DNA from: Clostridia bacterium
GTDB taxonomy: Bacteria > Bacillota > Clostridia > Oscillospirales > CAG-272
Assembly (NCBI GenBank): GCA_017461825.1
Contig: JAFTXB010000036.1
Location: 1-9,427, forward strand
Length of the DNA: 9,427 nucleotides
Direction of reading: 5' to 3'
Part shown: in pieces, positions 1-6,358 of the stretch
Layout: each line of letters begins with the position of its first letter
How positions within the stretch are numbered: position 1 is the first letter of the stretch
The notes under the pieces: model-generated
What the model saw: only the letters and a program-made list of their open reading frames with translations
What the model was told of the DNA's origin: nothing
Databases searched by the model: none
Position numbers and translations under genes: made by a program

Positions 1-1521
1 CACGTACTCGCGCAGACTGACCTCATACGCAATAGGAAGTGAAAAGACCAACGATCCGTATGCGGCATTGTACAACCCGACAGGGCTTTTAATCAGCCTT
101 GCTTCTGCCTCAAAAATGATCTCAATAACGGTCTCACCAGCCGCAAATCCGCCAAAGGTCAGCATTGCCTTTTTGCGAACAGCATTACCGTTGACCATTA
201 CGTGCTTTGCAAAGGACGGCACGCGGATATGCAGCTTCATGCCGGTTTTCTTTTCGGCATTCACGCGGTAAACAAAGCGGTTTCGGAAGGGATAAGAGGT
301 CTCAAGTGAGACGGTAATGGGAGTCCCCTTCCAATCCATCGAGACTTCAGCCGGGATCGGTACAGCGCAGGTGAGCCCGTCCTCTGCCTTCATAAAGGAG
401 GACAGCATCAGTTTAGGCCACCCTTGACCGAAATTTGAGGTACAGCAACCAAACTCCGGCTCCAATCCAAACACATGCGAATCTCCCCCATTGGTGCGGA
501 AGATCGGCTTATTCTTTCGTCCAAAGGGCGTACAGTCGATCTGATTGCTCATTTGATCGTATTGGTGTCCCCACATATCGTCGGTAATTGTAGCGGGAAG
601 TGCGTTGAAAGCAACTTTTTCCAAACGCTCCGCCCATTTTGCATCACCTGTATAGGCATAAAGCCACTCCAAAGAATACATCAGTTCTACCACGGCACAC
701 AGCTCGGTGCCTTGAATCGGACTGATTCCGGAAAGACACTCATCGCCCGTATATAGACCAATGGGGGTGCCGTTGTATTTTGCGAGGAAGGCATCAAGCT
801 CATCGGCAAGCCCCGTATACTCCTCTCCCAACAGCTCGTGCGAGACCACCTCGGATTTCAGCATCATCATGATATTGACGATATGTGTATGTAATGTCCA
901 TTTGTTCAAGGGGCGTACCCAAGTTTCCATATAGCTGCGGTAATCGGTACCGGTATCCTTCAAAAGACGCGCCAACTCACGGATCCACGCTTCATTAGGA
1001 TACCACTCGGCAAGACGTCCCAAAGCGATAAAGCCCTCAAACCAACGGAATTTCGCCCAATTGAAAACAGATATCTCACCACGCGAGAGCTGATCGTAAA
1101 AGTTTTTCATAATACGGTAAAGCACATCGGGGATGCGCGCATCCTCTGAGCAATCGTACCAAACCGTGAGCACCTTGGAAATCAAGTGGATCGCCCAAAG
1201 GTCATATTTCTCACGTGGAGTCTCTCCGTTGGGACAGATCCAACCGTCCTCACACTGTGCCGCTAAAATGCTGTCGATGTAATGCTTGGCGCGTGCGATC
1301 ATATCCTCGTTTTTCAGCAGATATGCCAGCGGAATAAAGCCGTCAAGCCAGTAAGGAACCCGCTCCCAACCCTCGCGGTCGCCGCCGATCCATTTGCTGT
1401 CGCGCACATCCGCCCATACCTTGTCAAGATTGCCGCAAAGCCCTTCAGCCTCAAGCTCCAGTTGACGGCGCATCCACCCGCGCGGCGCAATCTCTTTCGT
1501 TGTTAAAAACTGCAGTTTCAT
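1..1521 (-). CDS. GH127/DUF1680 beta-L-arabinofuranosidase-like glycoside hydrolase, C-terminus cut by window edge
   Basis: The reading frame is open from the ATG at 1521 leftward to base 1, giving 507 residues with no stop. Family members usually have about 600-650 residues, so the C-terminal part is missing. The N-terminus has the family signature WIGGDREGWERVPYWLDGF at residues 44-62. The zinc and catalytic motifs of GH127 are present: E273-x-C275 in GTELCAVVE, and the pair C359-C360 in GCCTSN. In the characterised Bifidobacterium longum enzyme HypBA1, the equivalent residues (Glu338, Cys340, Cys417, Cys418) bind zinc, and Cys417 is the nucleophile. E261 in TGDECLSG is a tentative acid/base residue. 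No signal peptide is visible, so the enzyme probably acts in the cytoplasm on imported arabino-oligosaccharides (inference). The start is supported by GAGAGG at 1531-1536, 9 bases upstream. The divergent AraC-type gene is its likely regulator. GH146 and related DUF1680 families share the CC motif, so exact substrate specificity is open. Confidence 0.9.
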   Translation of the reverse strand, partial: MKLQFLTTKEIAPRGWMRRQLELEAEGLCGNLDKVWADVRDSKWIGGDREGWERVPYWLDGFIPLAYLLKNEDMIARAKHYIDSILAAQCEDGWICPNGETPREKYDLWAIHLISKVLTVWYDCSEDARIPDVLYRIMKNFYDQLSRGEISVFNWAKFRWFEGFIALGRLAEWYPNEAWIRELARLLKDTGTDYRSYMETWVRPLNKWTLHTHIVNIMMMLKSEVVSHELLGEEYTGLADELDAFLAKYNGTPIGLYTGDECLSGISPIQGTELCAVVELMYSLEWLYAYTGDAKWAERLEKVAFNALPATITDDMWGHQYDQMSNQIDCTPFGRKNKPIFRTNGGDSHVFGLEPEFGCCTSNFGQGWPKLMLSSFMKAEDGLTCAVPIPAEVSMDWKGTPITVSLETSYPFRNRFVYRVNAEKKTGMKLHIRVPSFAKHVMVNGNAVRKKAMLTFGGFAAGETVIEIIFEAEARLIKSPVGLYNAAYGSLVFSLPIAYEVSLREYV

Positions 1522-1577
1522 TGCATTTATCCTCTCTTGTAAAATTCGCCCGATATTCAAAAAAAGTAAAATCTCTA

Positions 1578-1606
1578 TTGACATCGGCTGATTTCTATTG
1601 TATAAT
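1578..1606 (+). promoter_or_regulatory. Consensus sigma-A promoter of the araC-family gene
   Basis: TTGACA at 1578-1583 and TATAAT at 1601-1606 match both consensus hexamers exactly and are separated by 17 bases. Transcription would begin near 1613, leaving a leader of about 70 bases before the ATG at 1685. No comparable promoter is visible on the opposite strand for the GH127 gene. Confidence 0.88.
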
Positions 1607-1684
1607 AGCAAAAAAGGCGTTAAAAAGCAATTGTTATATTCGATATATACATTGCAAAAATCGATTTTACAAAAAGGAGAGAGA

Positions 1685-2452
1685 ATGGTACTCAGCTTTT
1701 CACCGGCGCCCGAATTTCGCACCTGTGCCATAAAACGCTTCAAGCCGGACGAACTGCACGTGACACGCCGACACAGCAGAAGTGTGCTGATCCTCATGGC
1801 AGAGGGGATCCTGCGCTTTCGCGAGGATGGGCAGAACATTGAATTGCAAGCGGGAGAATACTACATCCAACGCGCGGGGCTTTTACAGGAAGGTATCGAG
1901 CTCGGCGATTCTCCGGTATATTTCTACCTCGAGTTTCTTGGAGCGAGCTACAGCGAGGAAGAGGAAAACGGATTGCCTCTGCGCGGTAGGTTTCAGCCAT
2001 CTGCTATCGCACGCTACCCACAACGCTTGGAGGAAGCATATCATACCCACAAAGCCGATCCTTTTTTGCTCAATTCCTATATGAACCGCATTTTCAGCGT
2101 TCTCTTGGAGACCGCACCGCAGCGCGATGAACAAGCGCAAATTGCGGAGTTGATCCGCAGCGACATTGAGGCTCGATACGTTGAACAGATCACGCTGGAA
2201 GAGCTTTCGCATCGGTTTGGCTACGACAAGGATTACATCATACGCCTCTATCGCCGCCGCTGGGGGATCACGCCCCATCAGCATTTGCTCGAGCTCCGCA
2301 TTGAACACGCAGGCTGGTTGCTCGAAAATACCGATTTTTCTGTACACGCGGTTGCAGACGCAGTTGGATACAAAGATCTCCCCTCCTTTTGGCGCGCTTT
2401 CCGAAAGATTATGGGTGTGTCCCCGAGTGAATACCGCAATCTGCATGGATAA
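1685..2452 (+). CDS. AraC-family transcriptional regulator with N-terminal cupin-type sensor domain
   Basis: This is a 255-residue DNA-binding regulator. Residues about 15-85 form a short beta-rich region with the pattern of the AraC_binding/cupin domain (ILRFREDGQNIELQAGEYY at 42-60), which in this family binds sugars or related ligands. The C-terminal 100 residues are the double helix-turn-helix domain: first HTH about 169-192 (ITLEELSHRFGY), second about 217-241 (FSVHAVADAVGYKDLPSFWRAF), ending with the family hallmark MGVSPSEYR at 243-251. The start at 1685 is chosen because AAGGAG at 1674-1679 lies 5 bases upstream. An in-frame upstream ATG at 1598 falls inside the promoter and would precede the transcription start. 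The gene is divergent from the GH127 gene, so it probably controls that gene and possibly itself (inference). The true ligand is not readable from the sequence. Confidence 0.93.
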   Translation: MVLSFSPAPEFRTCAIKRFKPDELHVTRRHSRSVLILMAEGILRFREDGQNIELQAGEYYIQRAGLLQEGIELGDSPVYFYLEFLGASYSEEEENGLPLRGRFQPSAIARYPQRLEEAYHTHKADPFLLNSYMNRIFSVLLETAPQRDEQAQIAELIRSDIEARYVEQITLEELSHRFGYDKDYIIRLYRRRWGITPHQHLLELRIEHAGWLLENTDFSVHAVADAVGYKDLPSFWRAFRKIMGVSPSEYRNLHG

Positions 2453-2472
2453 TTTCCAACATCCTAAAAAGA

Positions 2473-2516
2473 GGCTGCCTCAAATTTTCCCTTTGAGACA
2501 GCCCGTCTTTTTTCTA
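2473..2516. terminator. Bidirectional Rho-independent terminator between araC-type and LRR genes
   Basis: GGCTGCCTCAAA (2473-2484) pairs with TTTGAGACAGCC (2492-2503), a 12-bp stem with one mismatch and a 7-base loop. It is followed on the + strand by a T-rich run (2507-2513) and flanked on the other side by AAAAA at 2466-2470, which reads as U-rich on the - strand. It therefore serves both convergent units: the araC-type gene and the ligA-pyrophosphatase-LRR unit. Confidence 0.88.
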
Positions 2517-2531
2517 TTGAATGATCAAAAA

Positions 2532-2996
2532 TCAGTTCTCGTCATCACTGTAGATGATACGATAGTCACCCGTATCCGCATCCCATGCTTCCTCTTTTTT
2601 CAGCATACTCCATTCGGTCTTTGAACCGCCAAAGCAGATCTCTTTTAGGGATCGGCAACCTGCAAATGCATGCTTTTCAATACAAGTCACGCTTTTGGGA
2701 AGAATGATTTTTGTCAGTGATGTGCAATCGCGAAATGCGGCGTATCCAATCGTTTTTACACCTTCGCAAAGAGTTGCTTCGGTAAGAGCGGTACAGTCTT
2801 CGAATTCATAGTACGTGATATCGGAAATACTGCCCGGTATGCTGACCTTTGTAATCGTTATATTTCCCGAAAAAACTTCAAAAAATATATCGGTTACCCC
2901 TTCGGGAATAACGACCGCACCGCCGTTACCGAAATATTTCATCAACATGGTGTCTTCTATCTCAAATTCGCTCGGGGGGTTATAAGACATGTACAT
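2532..2996 (-). CDS. Small BspA-type leucine-rich-repeat protein, apparently cytosolic
   Basis: This 154-residue protein contains BspA-type LRRs (LRR_5 family) in strict 23-residue phase. I37, I60, I83 and I106 line up; so do F42, F65, F88 and F111; so do C68, C91 and C114; and so do I48, L71, L94 and L117. That makes about four repeats between residues 35 and 123. The tail (SKTEWSMLKKEEAW, then YRIIYSDDEN) resembles the usual end of such domains. There is no signal peptide, membrane segment or anchor, unlike the large surface-exposed BspA proteins. The start at 2996 is set by GGAGGA at 3002-3007, 5 bases upstream; a second ATG at 2990 is less well spaced. It lies 34 bases downstream of the pyrophosphatase-like gene with no promoter or terminator between, so it is probably the last gene of the ligA unit. 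Its function is unknown; the fold suggests protein binding. Confidence 0.85.
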   Translation of the reverse strand: MYMSYNPPSEFEIEDTMLMKYFGNGGAVVIPEGVTDIFFEVFSGNITITKVSIPGSISDITYYEFEDCTALTEATLCEGVKTIGYAAFRDCTSLTKIILPKSVTCIEKHAFAGCRSLKEICFGGSKTEWSMLKKEEAWDADTGDYRIIYSDDEN

Positions 2997-3030
2997 ACTT
3001 TTCCTCCAAACCGTTTTTCATTGATACTAT

Positions 3031-3399
3031 TCAGAGTGTTTCCACATAGGAATCGTAATACTGCTCCTGAAAATGAACCGCCTCGGTCATTTCTGCGGCG
3101 GTGAAGCTCATGCCCTCGGGGACACCGACCAACTTGTCCTCCACGTCATTTTTGCGGTGGACGATCCCGACAATGCGGCAGGTGTAGCTCTCCACGGGGT
3201 GATCCACCCCCAACAGATACACATCCAGTTCTTCATCATCGCCGCCCAAAACACCGGGAATATAGCCATAATTGATGGGATAATTCAGCCTTGTCCCGTC
3301 CTTTTTTTCGTGCACGAAGCCAATCGGGCGATCGATGCCGATCGTCACGGTCTTGCCGAGATAGGAGTAGACCTGTGCTTTTCGTTCCTCGTAAGTCAT
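3031..3399 (-). CDS. Short family I inorganic pyrophosphatase-like protein
   Basis: This 122-residue protein resembles the short clostridial form of soluble inorganic diphosphatase; the E. coli enzyme has about 175 residues. Visible family features are YPINYGYIPG at 40-49, the metal-binding stretch DDEELDVYLLG at 54-64, RKNDVEDKLVGVP at 82-94 and HFQEQYYDSY at 109-118. Aligned by eye to the E. coli enzyme, Asp65 and Asp70 correspond to D54 and D59. Asp67 appears as E57, Asp102 as E87 and Lys142 as Y115. The core is recognisable but several ligands are changed, so hydrolysis of pyrophosphate is likely but not certain. The start at 3399 follows GAGGTG (3405-3410), which overlaps the ligA stop codon. 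The intergenic gap is 9 bases, which indicates co-transcription and possible translational coupling with ligA. Confidence 0.85.
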   Translation of the reverse strand: MTYEERKAQVYSYLGKTVTIGIDRPIGFVHEKKDGTRLNYPINYGYIPGVLGGDDEELDVYLLGVDHPVESYTCRIVGIVHRKNDVEDKLVGVPEGMSFTAAEMTEAVHFQEQYYDSYVETL

Positions 3400-3408
3400 A
3401 CCGTCACC

Positions 3409-5421
3409 TCAAACCGTTGTGCGTCTCTCGTCGATCATGCGCAAAAGTGTCTCTTCGTCGATTACGGGAACGCCCAGTGACTGCGCCTTGGTGAGCTTAG
3501 AGCCTGCCGCCTCGCCAGCCACCACGAAGGAGGTCTTGGAGGACACCGAGCCCGACACCTTGCCGCCAGCGGCTTTGATTCGCTCCCCCGCCTCGTCACG
3601 CGTCATGGTTGGGAGCGTGCCCGTGAGCACGAAAGTCAGCCCTCGGAACAAGTCGTCCGCGGGCTTAGCGGTCGATTCTGTCAAAAGACCTGCCGCCGTC
3701 AGACGCTCGCAAAGCTCGATATTTTGCGAATGCGAGAAGAAATTGACCACGCACGCGGCTGTGATCTCACCGAAATCCTCGATCTCGCACAGCTCCGTGA
3801 CAGTAGCGTTCTGCAGGGCGGCAAGCGTTTTGTAGCGACCTGCCAGTGCCGCCGCCGCGACCTCCCCTACATTGCGAATACCAAGCGCATAAGTCAAGCG
3901 CTCCAGCCCCGCCGATTTGCTTTTTTCGATGGCGTCAATGAGATTCTGCGCCGACTTTTCGCCCATGCGCTCCATCCCCGCGATCTCCTCGACCGTCAGA
4001 GTATAGAGATCGGCGGCATCGGTAATCAAGCCGTTTTTGAGCAACGCGTCAACGATCTGCGGTCCCAAGCCATCGATATTCATGGCATCCTTGGAGGCAA
4101 AATGCTCGATCTCACGCGAGAGCTGTGCGGGACAGCGGCTGTTGGTGCAGCGCGTTGCCGCCCCCTCATCGGCATCGTAGAACACGGGCTCACCGCAGGA
4201 CGGACAATGCGTGGGCATGCAGAATTCCACCGCCCCCGTCGGGCGAAGCTCGGGGTGAGACTTTACCACCTCGGGAATGATGTCGCCCGCCTTTTGCACG
4301 GTGACAACATCACCGATGCGGATGTCGCGCTCGCGGATGAATTCGAGGTTATGAAGCGTGGCGCGCGATACGGTTGTGCCTGCCAGCCTCACGGGAGACA
4401 GTACAGCGGTAGGGGTGAGAACCCCTGTGCGCCCAACGGCAACCGTCACGTCCAAAAGCTTTGTCTGCTTTTGCTCGGGCGGAAACTTGTACGCCGCCGC
4501 CCATTTTGGGGTGTTAGTCCCCTCTCCGAGCCTTACGCGCTGTGAAAGTTCGTCAATTTTCACAACAACTCCGTCAATATCATAGGCAAGAGAATCGCGC
4601 ATTTTCCCCAAAGTTTGGATGTGCGAAACAATGGCATCATATCCCACCACTGCCGTGCGGTTCTCCAAAACGTGAAAGCCGAGCGCCTTTAATCGGTCAA
4701 GGGTTTCGGTATGAGAAGCGGGCGCATGCCCGTCAAGATAAAGGTTTCCCTCTTGAAAATTAAAGACGAAAAGATCGAGTGAGCGCTCTGCCGCCACCTT
4801 GGGATCAAGCTGACGGAGTGAGCCTGCCGCGGCATTTCGTGGATTGGCAAGAAGCGCCTGCCCCTCCTCCTCACGGCGGCGGTTAAGACGTTCAAAAACA
4901 GCTCTCGGCATATAGACCTCGGCTCTGACGGTCAGCGTCAGGGGCTCGGGCAGGGTGAGCGGTAGGGAGAACACAGTACGCAGATTTTGCGTTACATCTT
5001 CGCCCACAAAGCCGTCTCCGCGCGTGGCTCCCTGCACGAAAACGCCGTTTTCATAGCGCAAAGAGACCGAAAGCCCGTCAATTTTGGGCTCTACCGAGTA
5101 AAGCGCATCGGGTACCGTTTGCTCCACGCGTGCGAGAAAATCCGCCAGCTCCTCAAAGGAAAAGACATCGGATAACGAATTCATTTGCACCGTGTGCGTT
5201 ACCTTTTCAAACTTGTCAAGTGCCTTTCCGCCCACGCGCTGTGTGGGGGAAGCGGGGTCGAATAACTCGGGGTGCTCTCCCTCCAAGCGCAACAGCTCAG
5301 CATACATCATATCGTAATCGTAATCCGAGATCTCGGGGTCATCGTCCACGTAATAGCGCTTTGCGTGATACAAAAGCTGTGCGCGCAATTTTTTGATCCG
5401 TTCGGCAATTTCCATACCCAT
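3409..5421 (-). CDS. ligA: NAD-dependent DNA ligase LigA
   Basis: This is the essential replicative and repair ligase, which seals 5'-phosphate/3'-hydroxyl nicks using NAD+ and releases NMN and AMP. At 670 residues it is full length; the E. coli enzyme has 671. Domain order is complete: Ia domain with YY (23-24) and DPEISDYDYD (28-37); adenylation domain with active-site lysine K113 in EPKIDG; OB fold after about residue 320; a four-cysteine zinc finger at C406, C409, C425 and C430; helix-hairpin-helix region about 440-580; and a C-terminal BRCT domain from about 588 (LTFVLTGTLP, later FVVAGEAAGSKL). Two starts are plausible: 5421 with GGAAAGG 7 bases upstream, chosen here, or 5415 with AGGA 8 bases upstream. 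A far-upstream in-frame ATG at 5544 precedes the promoter and is rejected. It heads the ligA-pyrophosphatase-LRR unit. Confidence 0.98.
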   Translation of the reverse strand: MGMEIAERIKKLRAQLLYHAKRYYVDDDPEISDYDYDMMYAELLRLEGEHPELFDPASPTQRVGGKALDKFEKVTHTVQMNSLSDVFSFEELADFLARVEQTVPDALYSVEPKIDGLSVSLRYENGVFVQGATRGDGFVGEDVTQNLRTVFSLPLTLPEPLTLTVRAEVYMPRAVFERLNRRREEEGQALLANPRNAAAGSLRQLDPKVAAERSLDLFVFNFQEGNLYLDGHAPASHTETLDRLKALGFHVLENRTAVVGYDAIVSHIQTLGKMRDSLAYDIDGVVVKIDELSQRVRLGEGTNTPKWAAAYKFPPEQKQTKLLDVTVAVGRTGVLTPTAVLSPVRLAGTTVSRATLHNLEFIRERDIRIGDVVTVQKAGDIIPEVVKSHPELRPTGAVEFCMPTHCPSCGEPVFYDADEGAATRCTNSRCPAQLSREIEHFASKDAMNIDGLGPQIVDALLKNGLITDAADLYTLTVEEIAGMERMGEKSAQNLIDAIEKSKSAGLERLTYALGIRNVGEVAAAALAGRYKTLAALQNATVTELCEIEDFGEITAACVVNFFSHSQNIELCERLTAAGLLTESTAKPADDLFRGLTFVLTGTLPTMTRDEAGERIKAAGGKVSGSVSSKTSFVVAGEAAGSKLTKAQSLGVPVIDEETLLRMIDERRTTV

Positions 5422-5435
5422 TTTCCTGCCTTTCC

Positions 5436-5468
5436 GCGCAAGAGACAAAAAAAGCGCGTCTCTCGCAC
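5436..5468 (-). other. Stem-loop at the 5' end of the ligA mRNA
   Basis: In the leftward transcript GTGCGAGAGAC pairs with GTCTCTTGCGC over 11 bp, counting two G-U pairs, with an 11-base U-rich loop. It begins about 5 bases after the predicted transcription start and ends directly against the GGAAAGG ribosome binding site (5429-5435). It may protect the 5' end or limit ribosome access; both are inference. Confidence 0.55.
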
Positions 5469-5479
5469 ACTCTTTTATT

Positions 5480-5508
5480 ATTATACCAAATTTTTTCCCC
5501 GCTGTCAA
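5480..5508 (-). promoter_or_regulatory. Consensus sigma-A promoter of ligA
   Basis: On the - strand TTGACA (5508-5503) and TATAAT (5485-5480) are both perfect and 17 bases apart. Transcription should start near 5473, about 50 bases before the ligA start codon. It is back to back with the hpf promoter. Confidence 0.88.
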
Positions 5509-5589
5509 TCCCCCTTTTCTTTTTGCAAAAAAATTTATCGACATTTCTTACAAATCGTATGGCAATACGTAAAAAGTGTTTGTTTTATG

Positions 5590-5618
5590 TTTACAACCAC
5601 AAAAAAATATGGTATACT
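5590..5618 (+). promoter_or_regulatory. Sigma-A promoter of hpf
   Basis: TTTACA at 5590-5595 and TATACT at 5613-5618 are 17 bases apart, one mismatch each from consensus. The start point would be near 5625. A short hairpin (GAGGG 5628-5632 with CCCTC 5639-5643) sits at the very 5' end of the predicted transcript, about 30 bases before the start codon. Confidence 0.82.
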
Positions 5619-5675
5619 ATAAATGCGGAGGGGGTGATCCCTCTGTCGCAAAACCCACGAAAGGAAGGAAACTAT

Positions 5676-6206
5676 ATGAAAATTACCGTTGTTGGCAGAC
5701 AAATGAACGTTTATGAGGAAATGAAACTGCTGATCAACAAAAAGATCGCAAAACTTGACAAATTCTTTTCGGGCGAGGGTGACGCAACCGTTACCTTGTC
5801 CTGTAAACATAATCAAAAATACATTGAGATCACGATCAGTGCGGCGGGCGCTCTCTTCCGCTCGGAAGTGGGTGCCGAAAGTTTCCGCGACGCGTTGGAT
5901 CAGGCGGTAAACAACATTGAGAGACAGATCCGCAAAAACAAAACGCGTCTTGCCCGCCGTTTGCGCGAGGGTGCCTTTATTCCCCCCGCCGTGGAGGAAT
6001 ACGACGATATTGAAGCCGATGAGGAAGAGATCATCCGCACCAAAACCTATTCCACCAAGCCCATGTCTCCCGAGGAGGCAATTTTGCAGATGAACCTATT
6101 GGGACATCAATTCTTCGTGTTTATTGACGACCAGACCGGCGCGACCTGTGTAGTCTACACGCGTCATGACGGTGCATACGGTCTTATCGTTCCCGAAAAG
6201 GAGTAA
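5676..6206 (+). CDS. hpf: Ribosome hibernation promoting factor, long form (HPF)
   Basis: This 176-residue protein is the long HPF of Bacillota, which dimerises 70S ribosomes into inactive 100S particles in slow growth. The N-terminal domain (about 1-100) has the beta-alpha-beta pattern of the RaiA/HPF family, from MKITVVGRQMNVYEEM, with the basic helix IERQIRKNKTRLARRL that contacts rRNA. An acidic linker (YDDIEADEEE) follows. The C-terminal dimerisation domain runs from about 118 to 176 (KPMSPEEAILQMNLLGHQFF, then GLIVPE). The start at 5676 has AAGGAAGG at 5661-5668, 7 bases upstream. An in-frame GTG at 5634 is too close to its purine run to be used. It is divergent from ligA, with its own promoter and a terminator-like hairpin behind it, so it appears monocistronic apart from a possible 13-codon ORF. 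Confidence 0.97.
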   Translation: MKITVVGRQMNVYEEMKLLINKKIAKLDKFFSGEGDATVTLSCKHNQKYIEITISAAGALFRSEVGAESFRDALDQAVNNIERQIRKNKTRLARRLREGAFIPPAVEEYDDIEADEEEIIRTKTYSTKPMSPEEAILQMNLLGHQFFVFIDDQTGATCVVYTRHDGAYGLIVPEKE

Positions 6207-6210
6207 CGCC

Positions 6211-6252
6211 ATGAAGCAAATGCCACAAAATGAGGGCACTCCGCCCTACTGA
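6211..6252 (+). CDS. Possible 13-residue peptide ORF after hpf
   Basis: Four bases after the hpf stop there is an ATG reading MKQMPQNEGTPPY and then TGA. AAGGAG at 6198-6203, inside the last hpf codons, lies 7 bases upstream, which is ideal spacing. The ORF ends 6 bases before the terminator hairpin. It could be a translationally coupled micropeptide or simply chance; no family is recognised. Confidence 0.22.
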   Translation: MKQMPQNEGTPPY

Positions 6253-6258
6253 TATTTG

Positions 6259-6300
6259 GGGACGGCTCAAAGCTTTTGAGCCGTCCCACATTTGTATTTG
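6259..6300 (+). terminator. Terminator hairpin after hpf
   Basis: GGGACGGCTCAAA (6259-6271) pairs perfectly with TTTGAGCCGTCCC (6275-6287), 13 bp around a 3-base loop. The following tract ACATTTGTATTT is only moderately T-rich and runs into the bioY promoter -35 box. Confidence 0.8.
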
Positions 6301-6326
6301 ACAATCCCCCTTTTTTGTGGTACAAT
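6298..6326 (+). promoter_or_regulatory. Sigma-A promoter of bioY
   Basis: TTGACA at 6298-6303 and TACAAT at 6321-6326 are 17 bases apart; the only mismatch is one base in the -10 box. The start point would be near 6333, leaving a leader of about 26 bases. No convincing BirA operator palindrome was seen around it. Confidence 0.85.
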
Positions 6327-6358
6327 ATAGCCAACCATTTTAAGAAAGGAGGCACGCC

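Noticed and set aside
1598..1684. Upstream in-frame ATG extending the araC-type gene by 29 residues
   Set aside because: It lies inside the promoter spacer, before the predicted transcription start, and has no ribosome binding site; the ATG at 1685 has a strong one.
1883..2446. 187-codon open frame opposite the araC-type gene
   Set aside because: It is an antisense shadow of a well-supported gene and shows no recognisable domain or ribosome binding site.
3724..4545. 273-codon open frame opposite ligA
   Set aside because: It is antisense to the conserved OB, zinc-finger and HhH regions of ligA; no family features.
5422..5544. In-frame extension of ligA to 5544
   Set aside because: It crosses the ligA promoter and leader, and the extra residues match no ligase N-terminus.
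5619..5675. Riboswitch in the hpf leader
   Set aside because: The predicted leader is only about 50 bases, with one 5-bp hairpin, too short for any known riboswitch class.
6290..6345. Possible BirA operator at the bioY promoter
   Set aside because: No pair of half-sites matching the known TTGT...ACAA-type spacing could be found; short matches come from the promoter hexamers.
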